A stretch of DNA of 10,111 nucleotides from Baffinella frigidus. Its lineage: Eukaryota > Cryptophyceae > Cryptomonadales > Baffinellaceae. A model generated the notes under the pieces. The model saw nothing but the letters and a program-made list of their open reading frames with translations. It made no database searches and was not told the origin of the DNA. Below, in pieces: positions 9,101 to 10,111 of this stretch (positions within the stretch are counted from its first letter, which is position 1; each line of letters begins with the position of its first letter). Location: the NCBI GenBank assembly GCA_026770585.1, contig MU646560.1, positions 229,319 through 239,429 on the forward strand. Reading direction: 5' to 3'. Both the position numbers and the translations under genes were made by a program.

Positions 9101-9450
9101 GGGTTTAGGGTTTAGGGTTTAGGGTTTAGGGTTTAGGGTTTAGGGTTTGGGGTTTAGGGGTTAGGGTTTACCCTTGCACTCTGGGAGCAGCGGGAGCAGC
9201 TTGGAAAGGTAGTCCACACACGCGCACCTGCCCGGTTTTGGGTTTGGGATTTGAGGTTTCGATTTTAGAAGTTTACGGTTCAGGGTTTAGGGTTTAGGGT
9301 TTAGGGTTTGGGGTTTGGGGTTTAGGGTTTGGGATTTGGGGTTGAGAGGTTTGGGGTTTGGGTTTTAGGGTTTGGGGGTTAGGGGGGTTACGTGAGTACG
9401 AATACGAGGGACTTGTGCCCCTTCCCCCTCCCCCCCCCGGCCCGCATTTC
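73..9450 (-). CDS. SPB4: DEAD-box RNA helicase, SPB4/DDX55-like, C-terminal half (11 exons, partial at both ends)
   Basis: Joining E1-E11 on the minus strand gives 677 nt (about 225 codons) with no stop. The order of domains is: end of motif IV (LVFVLT), motif IVa (HGKM then Q-x-x-R in VQKKRES), motif V ([12 protein letters not shown]), motif VI ([10 protein letters not shown]), a [11 protein letters not shown] strand typical of SPB4 proteins, a [10 protein letters not shown] linker, and the DUF4217-like domain ([29 protein letters not shown]). SPB4/DDX55 proteins act in the nucleolus on large-subunit pre-rRNA during 60S assembly; this role is known for the family and inferred here. Junction phases E1 to E11 are 2,1,0,1,0,0,0,1,0,0 and every acceptor matches. 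DUF4217 also occurs in the HAS1, DBP4 and DBP7 groups, but the RAY-x-EH-x-C-x-x-IF pattern fits SPB4 best. The helicase call is firm; the subfamily is likely. Confidence 0.88.
110..298. repeat. Telomere-like repeats between E11 and copy 10d
   Basis: TTTAGGG, TTTATGG and a run of about six perfect TTCAGGG units at 181-224. In the sense direction of the gene this is C-rich CCCTAAA/CCCTGAA intron. Confidence 0.9.
299..388 (-). pseudogene. E10 donor-side copy (10d)
   Basis: Thirty in-frame codons: [14 protein letters not shown], a 9-nt longer MMTR segment, then [12 protein letters not shown], ending in donor ATGAAG|GTAAACCC. The first third of the exon and its acceptor are replaced by TTTAGGG repeat. 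Lies downstream of intact E10. Confidence 0.85.
389..564. repeat. C-rich telomere-like repeats (opposite orientation)
   Basis: CCCTACA, CCCCACA and CCCTAAA units on the plus strand, i.e. the reverse orientation relative to 110-298, starting exactly at the broken 5' end of copy 10d and ending at the palindrome 565-806. Confidence 0.88.
565..806. mobile_element. Palindromic MITE-like element touching the E10 donor
   Basis: Arms of about 70 bp: TATTGTACTTTTCGGGTCAG at the left and its reverse complement at 787-806, continuing through GCGCGGATTTT and a GTCGGG-rich part. TA lies at both outer ends, as in a TA target-site duplication. About 100 bp of unrelated centre and no coding capacity. The right end is two bases from the last codon of E10. 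Confidence 0.8.
808..915 (-). CDS. SPB4: Helicase exon E10 (core of DUF4217-like domain), intact copy
   Basis: 108 nt, 36 codons, phase 0 at both ends. Acceptor TTCTCTCTCTAG|GTGCGG; donor ATGAAG|GTATTG. It encodes [40 protein letters not shown]-x-EH-x-C-x-x-IF and GLLRLP-x-M are the diagnostic stretches of the SPB4/DDX55 C-terminal domain. The donor lies directly against the end of a palindromic element (565-806). Partial copies sit at 1468-1509, 1094-1156 and 299-388. Confidence 0.91.
917..979 (-). repeat. Three 21-bp repeats of the E10 splice acceptor tract
   Basis: Three units (917-937, 938-958, 959-979) that in sense read ACAAAGGGCGTTCTCTCTCTA. The last one supplies the pyrimidine tract and TAG of the E10 acceptor; CTCTAAC in the others resembles a branch site. 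Confidence 0.85.
1020..1093. repeat. Short telomere-like block
   Basis: TTGGGGTTCGGGG and GGGGTTTGGG units between the acceptor region of E10 and copy 10b. Confidence 0.7.
1094..1156 (-). pseudogene. E10 acceptor-side fragment (copy 10b)
   Basis: Acceptor ACACACGCAG|GTGCGG, then [13 protein letters not shown] and ALEELDLA, ending in CCC TGA at the junction with repeat. Its substitutions are few and the frame is kept. If spliced in, it would end the protein early. Confidence 0.85.
1245..1467. repeat. TTTGGGG then TTGAGGG arrays
   Basis: TTTGGGG units, then near-perfect GGTTGAG arrays at about 1301-1366 and 1380-1443, separated by a GTGTGGGGTGCA variant that occurs twice. Confidence 0.92.
1468..1509 (-). 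pseudogene. E10 fragment, acceptor side lost (copy 10a)
   Basis: Reads [14 protein letters not shown] in the frame of E10, cut on both sides by telomere-like repeat (TGCAGGG and GTACAAGG on the plus strand). Lies upstream of intact E10. Confidence 0.8.
1510..1606. repeat. TTTAGGG and TTCAGGG arrays
   Basis: About five perfect TTTAGGG units followed by about six perfect TTCAGGG units, between copies 10a and 9j. Confidence 0.93.
1613..1655 (-). pseudogene. E9 donor-side copy with 2-nt deletion (9j)
   Basis: Same 45-nt block as 9g and 9h, with 5' TACAG, but two bases are lost at the end (TACGTGGCAG), shifting the frame before the donor GTTCTTACCC. Confidence 0.83.
1660..1796. repeat. C-rich array (CCCTACA, CCACCCT, CCCTAAA)
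   Basis: Opposite orientation to 1510-1606, beginning right at the 5' boundary of copy 9j. About eight CCACCCT units. Confidence 0.9.
1807..1824 (-). pseudogene. E9 donor-side fragment (9i)
   Basis: 18 nt reading RAYVSQ with donor CGCAG|GTGACCTCCC; its downstream flank (GGGCTTGGGAGGTCACC on the plus strand) is shared with copy 9g. Confidence 0.75.
1825..1926. other. Mixed intron between copies 9i and 9h
   Basis: Short unique sequence (TTTTAAGTTGTCCCCTCCTGG, split here by no known feature) and some GGGTTCAGGG units. Nothing coding recognised. Confidence 0.5.
1927..1971 (-). pseudogene. E9 donor-side 45-nt copy (9h)
   Basis: Reads [15 protein letters not shown] with 5' TACAG and donor TCACAG|GTTCTAACCC, the same donor context as intact E9. 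Confidence 0.85.
1975..2087. repeat. C-rich array (CCACCCT then TGCACCC)
   Basis: Starts at the 5' boundary of copy 9h; CCACCCT units pass into six TGCACCC units, then a GATGTCCTAAACCCTAAAC linker shared with 1770-1790. Confidence 0.9.
2088..2132 (-). pseudogene. E9 donor-side 45-nt copy (9g)
   Basis: Reads [15 protein letters not shown], bounded by TACAG on the 5' side and donor CGCAG|GTGACC on the 3' side, so it looks like a complete 45-nt mini-exon of phase 0-0. Lies downstream of intact E9. Confidence 0.85.
2136..2220. repeat. C-rich array (CCCTACA then CCACCCT)
   Basis: Lies between copy 9g and intact E9; the end CTCGGTTTAGGGTTAGAACC is shared with the flank of copy 9h. Confidence 0.9.
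2222..2307 (-). CDS. SPB4: Helicase exon E9 (start of DUF4217-like domain), intact copy
   Basis: 86 nt. Acceptor CTTTTTTCTTGCGCAG|AGGACG with a strong pyrimidine tract and ACTGATG as a possible branch site; donor TCACAG|GTTCTAACCC. After completing Glu it encodes [13 protein letters not shown] then [15 protein letters not shown]. The segment D-x-x-x-x-x-K-x-x-R-A-F/Y-V-S is the opening of the C-terminal DUF4217 domain. Four acceptor-side copies lie upstream and four donor-side copies lie downstream. Confidence 0.9.
2440..2477 (-). pseudogene. E9 acceptor-side fragment (copy 9d)
   Basis: Acceptor TTTCGCGTAG|AGGCGG (TAG instead of CAG), then [13 protein letters not shown] before switching to minisatellite sequence. 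Confidence 0.83.
2607..2787. mobile_element. Palindromic element, family 1 (copy A)
   Basis: Ends CCACACGAGG / CCTCGTGTGG; the left arm matches the left arm of 7110-7279 over about 65 bp. The centre 2665-2706 is a perfect hairpin with 20-bp arms. The inner part of the right arm is replaced by unrelated sequence. It splits E9 copy 9c. Confidence 0.83.
2788..2813 (-). pseudogene. E9 acceptor-side fragment interrupted by a palindrome (copy 9c)
   Basis: Acceptor TTGAGCAG|AGGACG, then DEPLESIR; interrupted at the next codon by the palindromic element 2607-2787. Past the element the sequence resumes as GGGGACACCTCAAGCC, matching copy 9a. Confidence 0.82.
2938..2966 (-). pseudogene. E9 acceptor-side fragment (copy 9b)
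   Basis: Acceptor CTCGCGCAG|AGGCGG, then AELLESIRG, then minisatellite sequence. Confidence 0.83.
3065..3095 (-). pseudogene. E9 acceptor-side fragment (copy 9a)
   Basis: Acceptor TTGAGCAG|AGGACG after a TTTCTCTCGTG tract, then [10 protein letters not shown], then a switch to minisatellite sequence (CCTCAAGCC). Confidence 0.85.
3135..3174. repeat. AT dinucleotide microsatellite
   Basis: About 40 bp of (AT)n with one extra A at the middle. Confidence 0.95.
3319..3479. mobile_element. Palindromic element, family 2 (copy A)
   Basis: Ends ATAGG / CCTAT, with arms containing GGGGTAGTTAGGCCTACGG and its reverse complement, and repeated CCTAGG and TACGGTAGG blocks. Flanked by TTAACGTT on the left and TTAACATT on the right. 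Same family as 5648-5809. Confidence 0.8.
3480..3860. other. Intron sequence, no exon recognised
   Basis: Mostly unique sequence. A part (about 3503-3660) recurs at about 4310-4465 (CCACACGGTGGGCT, AGAAAATCCT, AAGTTGACTTT-TGATGAAAGG). A 17-bp palindrome lies at 3728-3744 (GTACACGT-A-ACGTGTAC). Confidence 0.6.
3858..3958. repeat. C-rich telomere-like repeats
   Basis: CCCTAAACCCTAACCC passing into degenerate CCCCTGAAC and CCCTGCGAAAA units on the plus strand. Confidence 0.85.
3963..3995 (-). pseudogene. E8 donor-side fragment (copy 8g)
   Basis: Reads [11 protein letters not shown] in the frame of E8; the donor is altered (TTCCCATGTTAGTG in place of TTCCCAGGTGAGTG). Its 5' end runs into a 29-bp tandem repeat that itself contains E8 sequence. 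Confidence 0.78.
3987..4102. repeat. 29-bp minisatellite made of E8 sequence
   Basis: Four exact-length units (3987-4015, 4016-4044, 4045-4073, 4074-4102) with one base change. In sense each contains GGCATTGCGGTCTGCTCGAA, which resembles GGAATTGGGATGCTCGAA of E8; the first unit runs straight into copy 8g. Confidence 0.88.
4103..4620. other. Intron sequence, no exon recognised
   Basis: Unique sequence with the second copy (about 4310-4465) of the segment at 3503-3660. No helicase residues were recognised in any frame. Confidence 0.55.
4625..4703 (-). pseudogene. E8 donor-side copy with a 15-nt in-frame duplication (copy 8f)
   Basis: 79 nt reading [26 protein letters not shown], so VDLLR is doubled in frame. 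The donor TTCCCAG|GTGACC is usable, but no acceptor is present at the VGY position. It lies downstream of intact E8 and is almost identical to it over the 3' part. Confidence 0.8.
4707..4870. other. Intron between E8 and copy 8f, with a degraded palindrome
   Basis: Contains CCTAGGACCC-TACGGTAGG and CCTACGG blocks like those of palindrome family 2, and GGATGCGAAAACCGCTT, which recurs at 3650-3665. Confidence 0.5.
4875..4947 (-). CDS. SPB4: Helicase exon E8 ([10 protein letters not shown] linker), intact copy
   Basis: 73 nt, phase 0 in and phase 1 out. Acceptor CGCTAAG|GTGGGG; the donor TTCCCAG|GTGAGTG is the best consensus donor in the gene. It encodes [14 protein letters not shown] then [10 protein letters not shown] and the first base of Glu, completed by AG at the start of E9. 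The preceding Glu from E7 gives NE-VGYVDLL, like the E-x-x-YVEFL of family members that leads from the RecA2 domain to the C-terminal domain. Other copies of this exon run from 3963 to 6133 but lack one or both splice sites or carry deletions. Confidence 0.85.
5026..5075 (-). pseudogene. E8 internal fragment (copy 8d)
   Basis: Reads [16 protein letters not shown] in the frame of E8; both splice sites are missing. A palindromic element (5083-5234) lies 8 bp from its 5' end. The GIPLLEM version is closer to the V/I-P-L-x-E of family members than the intact GIGMLEM. Confidence 0.75.
5083..5234. mobile_element. Palindromic element, family 3
   Basis: CTTATCTCAGAAAAGGGATT at 5083-5102 is the reverse complement of the right end, and pairing continues almost to the centre (152 bp fold-back). 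GCTC lies on both sides (5080-5083 and 5234-5237). No coding capacity. Confidence 0.8.
5235..5542. other. Intron sequence, no exon recognised
   Basis: Unique sequence apart from the E8 stub at 5334. The part 5455-5515 (GAAGCGGTG-ACT block) recurs at 5985-6040, a segmental duplication of intron. Confidence 0.55.
5334..5347 (-). pseudogene. E8 acceptor stub
   Basis: AATCCAG|GTTGGGTAG on the minus strand repeats the acceptor and first two codons of copy 8a, then diverges. Very short, so only suggestive. Confidence 0.4.
5543..5587 (-). pseudogene. E8 acceptor-side fragment (copy 8c)
   Basis: Acceptor CGCTAAG|GTGGGG as in intact E8, then a diverged [15 protein letters not shown] and a TGA. About 50 bp of upstream intron (TAGCG, then CTCGGGTTTAGGCTTTGGGG on the plus strand) is shared with the flank of intact E8, showing that exon and intron were duplicated together. 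Confidence 0.8.
5648..5809. mobile_element. Palindromic element, family 2 (copy B)
   Basis: Arms ATAGG-N-TAACGGCC, GGGGTAGTTAGGCCTACGGC and TTGCCTAGGACCTCCTAC pair almost perfectly with 5740-5809. Flanks TTAGGGTG and TTAGAGTA are near-matching. It interrupts E8 copy 8b. Confidence 0.85.
5811..5837 (-). pseudogene. E8 acceptor-side fragment (copy 8b)
   Basis: Acceptor GCCCAG|GTGGGA, then VGYVDLLYS, broken where the palindromic element 5648-5809 starts. Confidence 0.8.
5855..5953. repeat. 21-bp tandem repeat
   Basis: About 4.7 units of GACAAGACAGTCAGAGCTGCT: 5855-5875, 5876-5896, 5897-5917, 5918-5938, then a partial unit. Confidence 0.93.
5954..6094. repeat. Degenerate telomere-like repeats
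   Basis: GGGTCCAGGG, GGGTTGAGGG and TTTAGGG units. Confidence 0.8.
6095..6133 (-). pseudogene. E8 acceptor-side fragment with in-frame deletion (copy 8a)
   Basis: Acceptor ACCCAG|GTTGGG, then [13 protein letters not shown]: three codons (VDL) are missing after VGY but the frame is kept. No donor follows; it runs into TTCAGG/TTTGGGG repeats. Confidence 0.78.
6138..6371. repeat. TTTGGGG array and mixed repeats between E8 copy 8a and E7
   Basis: About twelve near-perfect TTTGGGG units at 6143-6235, then a mixed stretch (6240-6370) with short unique DNA. Confidence 0.88.
6372..6413 (-). CDS. SPB4: Helicase exon E7 ([11 protein letters not shown])
   Basis: 42 nt, phase 0 at both ends. Acceptor GGGCAG|GACGGA, donor AACGAG|GTCAACC. 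It encodes [14 protein letters not shown], matching the G-x-S-x-x-F-L-x-P-x-E segment that directly follows motif VI in SPB4/DDX55. It is bracketed on both sides by TTTGGGG/TTGAGGG repeats. No other copy was seen. Confidence 0.88.
6418..6645. repeat. Mixed TTTGGGG/TTTAGGG/TTTATGG repeats between E7 and copy 6d
   Basis: Continuous 7-bp units with local variants: TTTATGG and TTTAGTG/TTTAGCG clusters at 6520-6620. Confidence 0.92.
6651..6683 (-). pseudogene. E6 donor-side fragment (copy 6d)
   Basis: Reads [11 protein letters not shown] in the frame of motif VI and ends in the same donor GGGCAG|GTCACC as intact E6; the 5' side is telomere-like repeat. Lies downstream of intact E6. Confidence 0.78.
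6684..6760. repeat. Telomere-like and GGTGAAG repeats between copy 6d and E6
   Basis: TTTAGGG units, then about six GTGAAGG units. Confidence 0.88.
6764..6829 (-). CDS. SPB4: Helicase exon E6 (motif VI), intact copy
   Basis: 66 nt, phase 0 at both ends. Acceptor CTGTTGCAG|TGGGAC with a plausible branch site CCTAACCG upstream; donor GGGCAG|GTCACCC. It encodes [10 protein letters not shown] then [20 protein letters not shown] is motif VI, whose arginines reach the ATP gamma-phosphate; the usual form is HR-x-GR-T-G/A-R, so Val in place of Thr is a small departure. Partial copies flank it at 7284-7326, 6947-6973 and 6651-6683. Confidence 0.92.
6947..6973 (-). pseudogene. E6 acceptor-side fragment (copy 6b)
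   Basis: Acceptor CTGTTGCAG|TGGGAC identical to intact E6, then WDAPKDPDY and an immediate TAA stop. Lies upstream of intact E6. Confidence 0.82.
7110..7279. mobile_element. Palindromic element, family 1 (copy B)
   Basis: Near-perfect inverted repeat: CCACACGAGGCTACCCATGC at the left, its reverse complement at the right, and about 65-bp arms with about one mismatch, closing on ACCGACCGCT-CAGCGGTCGGT at the centre. It borders E6 copy 6a. No coding capacity. Confidence 0.9.
7284..7326 (-). pseudogene. E6 acceptor-side fragment (copy 6a)
   Basis: Acceptor GTGTGCAG|TGGGAT, then [10 protein letters not shown]; a 4-base insertion shifts the frame just before the VHR codons, and the copy ends where the palindrome 7110-7279 begins. 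Its upstream flank (GAGGATGTGACG on the plus strand) matches that of intact E6. Confidence 0.8.
7368..7500. repeat. TTTAGGG/TTTGGGG repeats
   Basis: Degenerate array downstream of the copy 5f donor in transcript order; runs directly from its GTCCCC donor. Confidence 0.9.
7506..7543 (-). pseudogene. E5 donor-side fragment with internal deletion (copy 5f)
   Basis: The first bases of the exon (GGGTG) are joined directly to the second half, reading [10 protein letters not shown] and ending in donor CTCCAG|GTCCCC. The middle, with CTDVAARGL, is missing. The upstream flank ATGATAG resembles that of copy 5e (GTGATGG), so 5e and 5f derive from each other. Confidence 0.8.
7544..7677. other. AT-richer intron, no exon recognised
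   Basis: Unique sequence with a small direct repeat (CATAGGAGAAAT twice at about 7579-7603). Confidence 0.5.
7678..7817 (-). pseudogene. E5 near-complete copy split by a telomere-like insert (copy 5e)
   Basis: The first half ([13 protein letters not shown], about 7780-7816) and second half ([12 protein letters not shown], 7678-7713) are separated by telomere-like repeat. The donor CTCCAG|GTCCCC is kept, but the acceptor position reads GATGG instead of CAG. The two halves overlap by a 9-bp duplication. It lies downstream of the intact E5. Confidence 0.87.
7716..7778. repeat. Telomere-like insert in E5 copy 5e
   Basis: 63 bp, mostly seven or so CCCTACA units, between two copies of CGAGTCCGC (7707-7715 and 7779-7787), a sequence present once in intact E5. 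Confidence 0.9.
7818..8050. repeat. AT-richer intron with a 60-bp period repeat
   Basis: TAGTTCCTAAACATAAGTAA (with CATTAGTT following) at 7843-7870 recurs at 7903-7930. The remainder is unique. No exon recognised. Confidence 0.65.
8056..8123 (-). CDS. SPB4: Helicase exon E5 (motif V), intact copy
   Basis: 68 nt. Acceptor CGTGCAG|GTGTGTTG, donor CTCCAG|GTGTGACC. Two bases complete the Gly begun in E4, then [15 protein letters not shown] and DLDSVLQ. This is helicase motif V (T-D-x-A-A-R-G-L-D), which contacts RNA and couples it to ATP hydrolysis. Five to six other partial copies of this exon lie between 7506 and 8624; this one alone has both splice sites and an unbroken frame. Sense DNA upstream contains CCTAAACCCTAGACG, which could supply a branch site. 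Confidence 0.9.
8252..8273 (-). pseudogene. E5 acceptor-side fragment (copy 5c)
   Basis: A short remnant reading VLLCTD in the frame of E5, preceded by AAGAG and cut off by GGGGTTAGGG-type repeat. Confidence 0.6.
8416..8444 (-). pseudogene. E5 acceptor-side fragment (copy 5b)
   Basis: Acceptor GTGCAG|GG kept, then VLLCTSVAA before breaking into repeat. It shares the upstream intron sequence CTAGACGTTGATCGTGCAG with the intact E5. The motif V Asp is lost (see the micro-inversion finding). Confidence 0.8.
8596..8624 (-). pseudogene. E5 acceptor-side fragment (copy 5a)
   Basis: The acceptor CAACAG|GG is kept, followed by VRLCTDVAA and then a TAA formed at the junction with telomere-like repeat. 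Leu is replaced by Arg relative to the intact exon. It lies upstream of the intact E5 in transcript order. Confidence 0.8.
8630..8822. repeat. TTTAGGG array between E4 and copy 5a
   Basis: Long runs of TTTAGGG with occasional TTCAGGG, some of the most regular repeat in the window. Confidence 0.94.
8868..8919 (-). CDS. SPB4: Helicase exon E4 (Q-x-x-R motif)
   Basis: 52 nt. Acceptor AAACAG|GTACAG, donor CTATG|GTCATT. It encodes [17 protein letters not shown] plus the first base of Gly. In family members the stretch after HGKM holds Gln and Arg three residues apart; here these are Q and R of QKKR. A second AG three codons' worth closer (GTACAG|AAG) could be used instead and would drop two residues in frame. 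It has no copy elsewhere in the window. Confidence 0.86.
8925..9045. repeat. Telomere-like intron between E3 and E4
   Basis: TTTAGGG, TTTGGGG and TTCAGGG units fill the intron from the E3 donor to the E4 acceptor. Confidence 0.92.
9048..9079 (-). CDS. SPB4: Helicase exon E3 (LHGKM, motif IVa)
   Basis: Only 32 nt. Acceptor AATCCAG|GCCTGC, donor AAAATG|GTAATC. Two bases complete Gly, then [15 protein letters not shown] is the conserved lead-in to the Q-x-x-R motif of SPB4-type helicases and is followed directly by E4. It is the smallest exon in the window and would not be found by open-reading-frame length. Confidence 0.85.
9087..9170. repeat. Telomere-like intron between E2 and E3
   Basis: About nine TTTAGGG units make up nearly the whole 92-bp intron; the donor itself reads GTAAACCC. 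Confidence 0.94.
9172..9227 (-). CDS. SPB4: Helicase exon E2 ([15 protein letters not shown])
   Basis: 56 nt. Acceptor GGGCAG|GTGCGC, donor CAAGG|GTAAACCC. The first base completes Thr from E1, so the join reads LVFVLT-CACVDY, which matches the T-C-A-x-V-x-Y that follows motif IV in SPB4/DDX55 proteins. It ends one base into a Gly codon that E3 completes. The donor continues straight into AACCC telomere-like repeat. Confidence 0.86.
9237..9390. repeat. Telomere-like intron between E1 and E2
   Basis: Degenerate TTTAGGG/TTTGGGG units; the donor GTAACCCCCC is part of the repeat. Confidence 0.9.
9392..9450 (-). CDS. SPB4: Helicase exon E1 (motif IV strand)
   Basis: 59 nt. The acceptor is GTGCAG|GAAATG after a pyrimidine-rich stretch (CTCATCTCTTTGTCTCTC in sense); the donor is CTCAC|GTAACC. 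It encodes [19 protein letters not shown] plus two bases of a Thr codon completed by E2. [10 protein letters not shown] corresponds to the buried strand of motif IV in the second RecA domain (usually K-x-x-V/I-F-x-x-T). The Gly/Arg stretch comes from a run of C on the plus strand (about 9421-9438), a place where sequencing errors are easy, so its length is uncertain. The exon before it was not found in the window. Confidence 0.82.
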
Positions 9451-9758
9451 CTGCACGAGAGACAAAGAGATGAGATTGATCGGGAGAGAGGAGGAGGAGG
9501 AGAAGAAACTCGAAAAGGAACTGACGCCCCAAGCCATAAACCCTAGCTCAGTCTCAGTCTGTTCGGTCTCACCAATTCGGCGAGCCCTTGATCTTTTCCG
9601 CTCCAAAGTCGACGGATGTGTACCGCAGACCCAGCGTGTCAACTTGAGAAAAGTCTTGACAGTCAACCCGAGTGAGGCAGAGCTAGAAACCAAAACGGAC
9701 CTGCCAAGTTTGAATGAGCACGCCAAAAGCTGTTCCCGCACCGGCACCACCGTCCAGT
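9451..9758. other. Intron upstream of E1, no exon recognised
   Basis: Pyrimidine-rich in sense just before E1 (9460-9510). The overlapping reading frames are not helicase-like. 9605-9686 resembles 1171-1244, and the GAAGAAACTC-AAA block at 9500-9520 recurs at 9896-9912. Confidence 0.55.
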
Positions 9759-9860
9759 ATCCCTTAAGTGACCAACGGGCGAATAATCGCCCGTGGAAGC
9801 CCTAGGCAGGTCCTAGGGCCCTACGGTAGGGCGTATGAGCCTACTGGTCACTTAAGGGAT
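9759..9860. mobile_element. Palindromic element, family 4
   Basis: ATCCCTTAAGTGACCA at 9759-9774 is exactly repeated inverted at 9845-9860. A second hairpin lies inside (ACGGGCGA-ATAA-TCGCCCGT), plus CCTAGG/TACGGTAGG blocks like family 2. TTCCCGCACCG outside the left end (from 9733) is also inverted near 9884-9894. Confidence 0.75.
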
Positions 9861-9977
9861 GGTTGCGAGATTGTTCGGGGAGACGGTGCGGGAAAGAAGA
9901 AACTCAAAACGGAAACGACACCCGAAACCCTCAACTGCAGAAAGTAGCTTCAAGGCACGAGTCGCCTTGATGGGGGA
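9861..9977. other. Unique sequence, no exon recognised
   Basis: Includes a small hairpin TCAAGGC/GCCTTGA (9950-9956 and 9964-9970). Confidence 0.5.
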
Positions 9978-10111
9978 TGTGGTGTAGGGTGTAGGGTGTA
10001 GGGTGTGGGGTGTAGGGTGTAGGGTGTAGGGTGTAGGGTGTAGGGTGTAGGGTGTAGGGTGTAGGGTGTAGGGTGTAGGGTGTAGGGTGTAGGGTGTAGG
10101 GTGTAGGGTGT
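9978..10111. repeat. TGTAGGG array running off the right edge
   Basis: About eighteen TGTAGGG units with a single TGTGGGG. This variant is locally pure, unlike the TTTAGGG blocks at 8630-9170. Confidence 0.95.

Noticed and set aside
9388-9750. 120-codon minus-strand frame as a single-exon protein
   Set aside because: Only its last 20 codons match a helicase; the part before the GTGCAG acceptor is pyrimidine-rich intron.
9978-10111. A true chromosome end
   Set aside because: The TGTAGGG array resembles other interstitial blocks, the edge is simply the window limit, and telomere-like units are spread through the whole gene.

Overview
The window is eukaryotic nuclear DNA dominated by degenerate 7-bp telomere-like repeats (TTTAGGG, TTCAGGG, TTTGGGG, TTGAGGG, TGTAGGG and, in the other orientation, CCCTAAA, CCACCCT, CCCTACA). 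TTTAGGG is the plant/green-algal telomere unit and also occurs in some other algae and protists. With very short exons, GT-AG introns and many palindromic elements, an algal or protist genome is the best guess; the species cannot be fixed from the sequence.

The apparent junk hides a real gene. On the minus strand, from about 9450 down to 73, there are eleven short exons (32-108 nt) that together encode the C-terminal half of a DEAD-box RNA helicase: helicase motifs IV, IVa, V and VI, then the DUF4217-type C-terminal domain. The closest family match I recognise is SPB4/DDX55, a nucleolar helicase of 60S ribosomal subunit assembly. All ten splice junctions are GT-AG and all ten phases agree, giving about 225 codons without a stop. 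The N-terminal half (motifs Q, I, DEAD, SAT) would lie beyond the right edge and the extreme C-terminus beyond the left edge. Exons: E1 9392-9450, E2 9172-9227, E3 9048-9079, E4 8868-8919, E5 8056-8123, E6 6764-6829, E7 6372-6413, E8 4875-4947, E9 2222-2307, E10 808-915, E11 73-107.

The introns are the striking part. E5, E6, E8, E9 and E10 are each surrounded by broken partial copies of themselves. With almost no exceptions, copies carrying the acceptor side lie upstream of the intact exon in transcript order, and copies carrying the donor side lie downstream. This is what tandem duplications crossing an exon/intron boundary leave behind when one intact exon is kept by selection. The introns seem to have grown by such duplications, by insertion of telomere-like repeats (one insertion at 7716-7778 is flanked by a perfect 9-bp duplication inside an E5 copy), and by insertion of near-perfect palindromic elements (565-806, 2607-2787, 3319-3479, 5083-5234, 5648-5809, 7110-7279, 9759-9860).

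Layout, left to right: 1-300 E11 in telomere-like repeats; 300-1510 E10 with its copies and a TA-flanked palindrome; 1510-3130 E9 with eight partial copies, CCACCCT arrays and a 36-bp minisatellite; 3130-4600 AT microsatellite, palindrome and a 29-bp minisatellite built from E8 sequence; 4600-6140 E8 with its copies and two palindromes; 6140-7340 E7 and E6 with copies; 7340-8630 E5 with copies; 8630-9460 compact exons E4 to E1; 9460-10111 intron with no recognised exon, ending in a TGTAGGG array. No tRNA, rRNA, CRISPR or transposase gene was seen.
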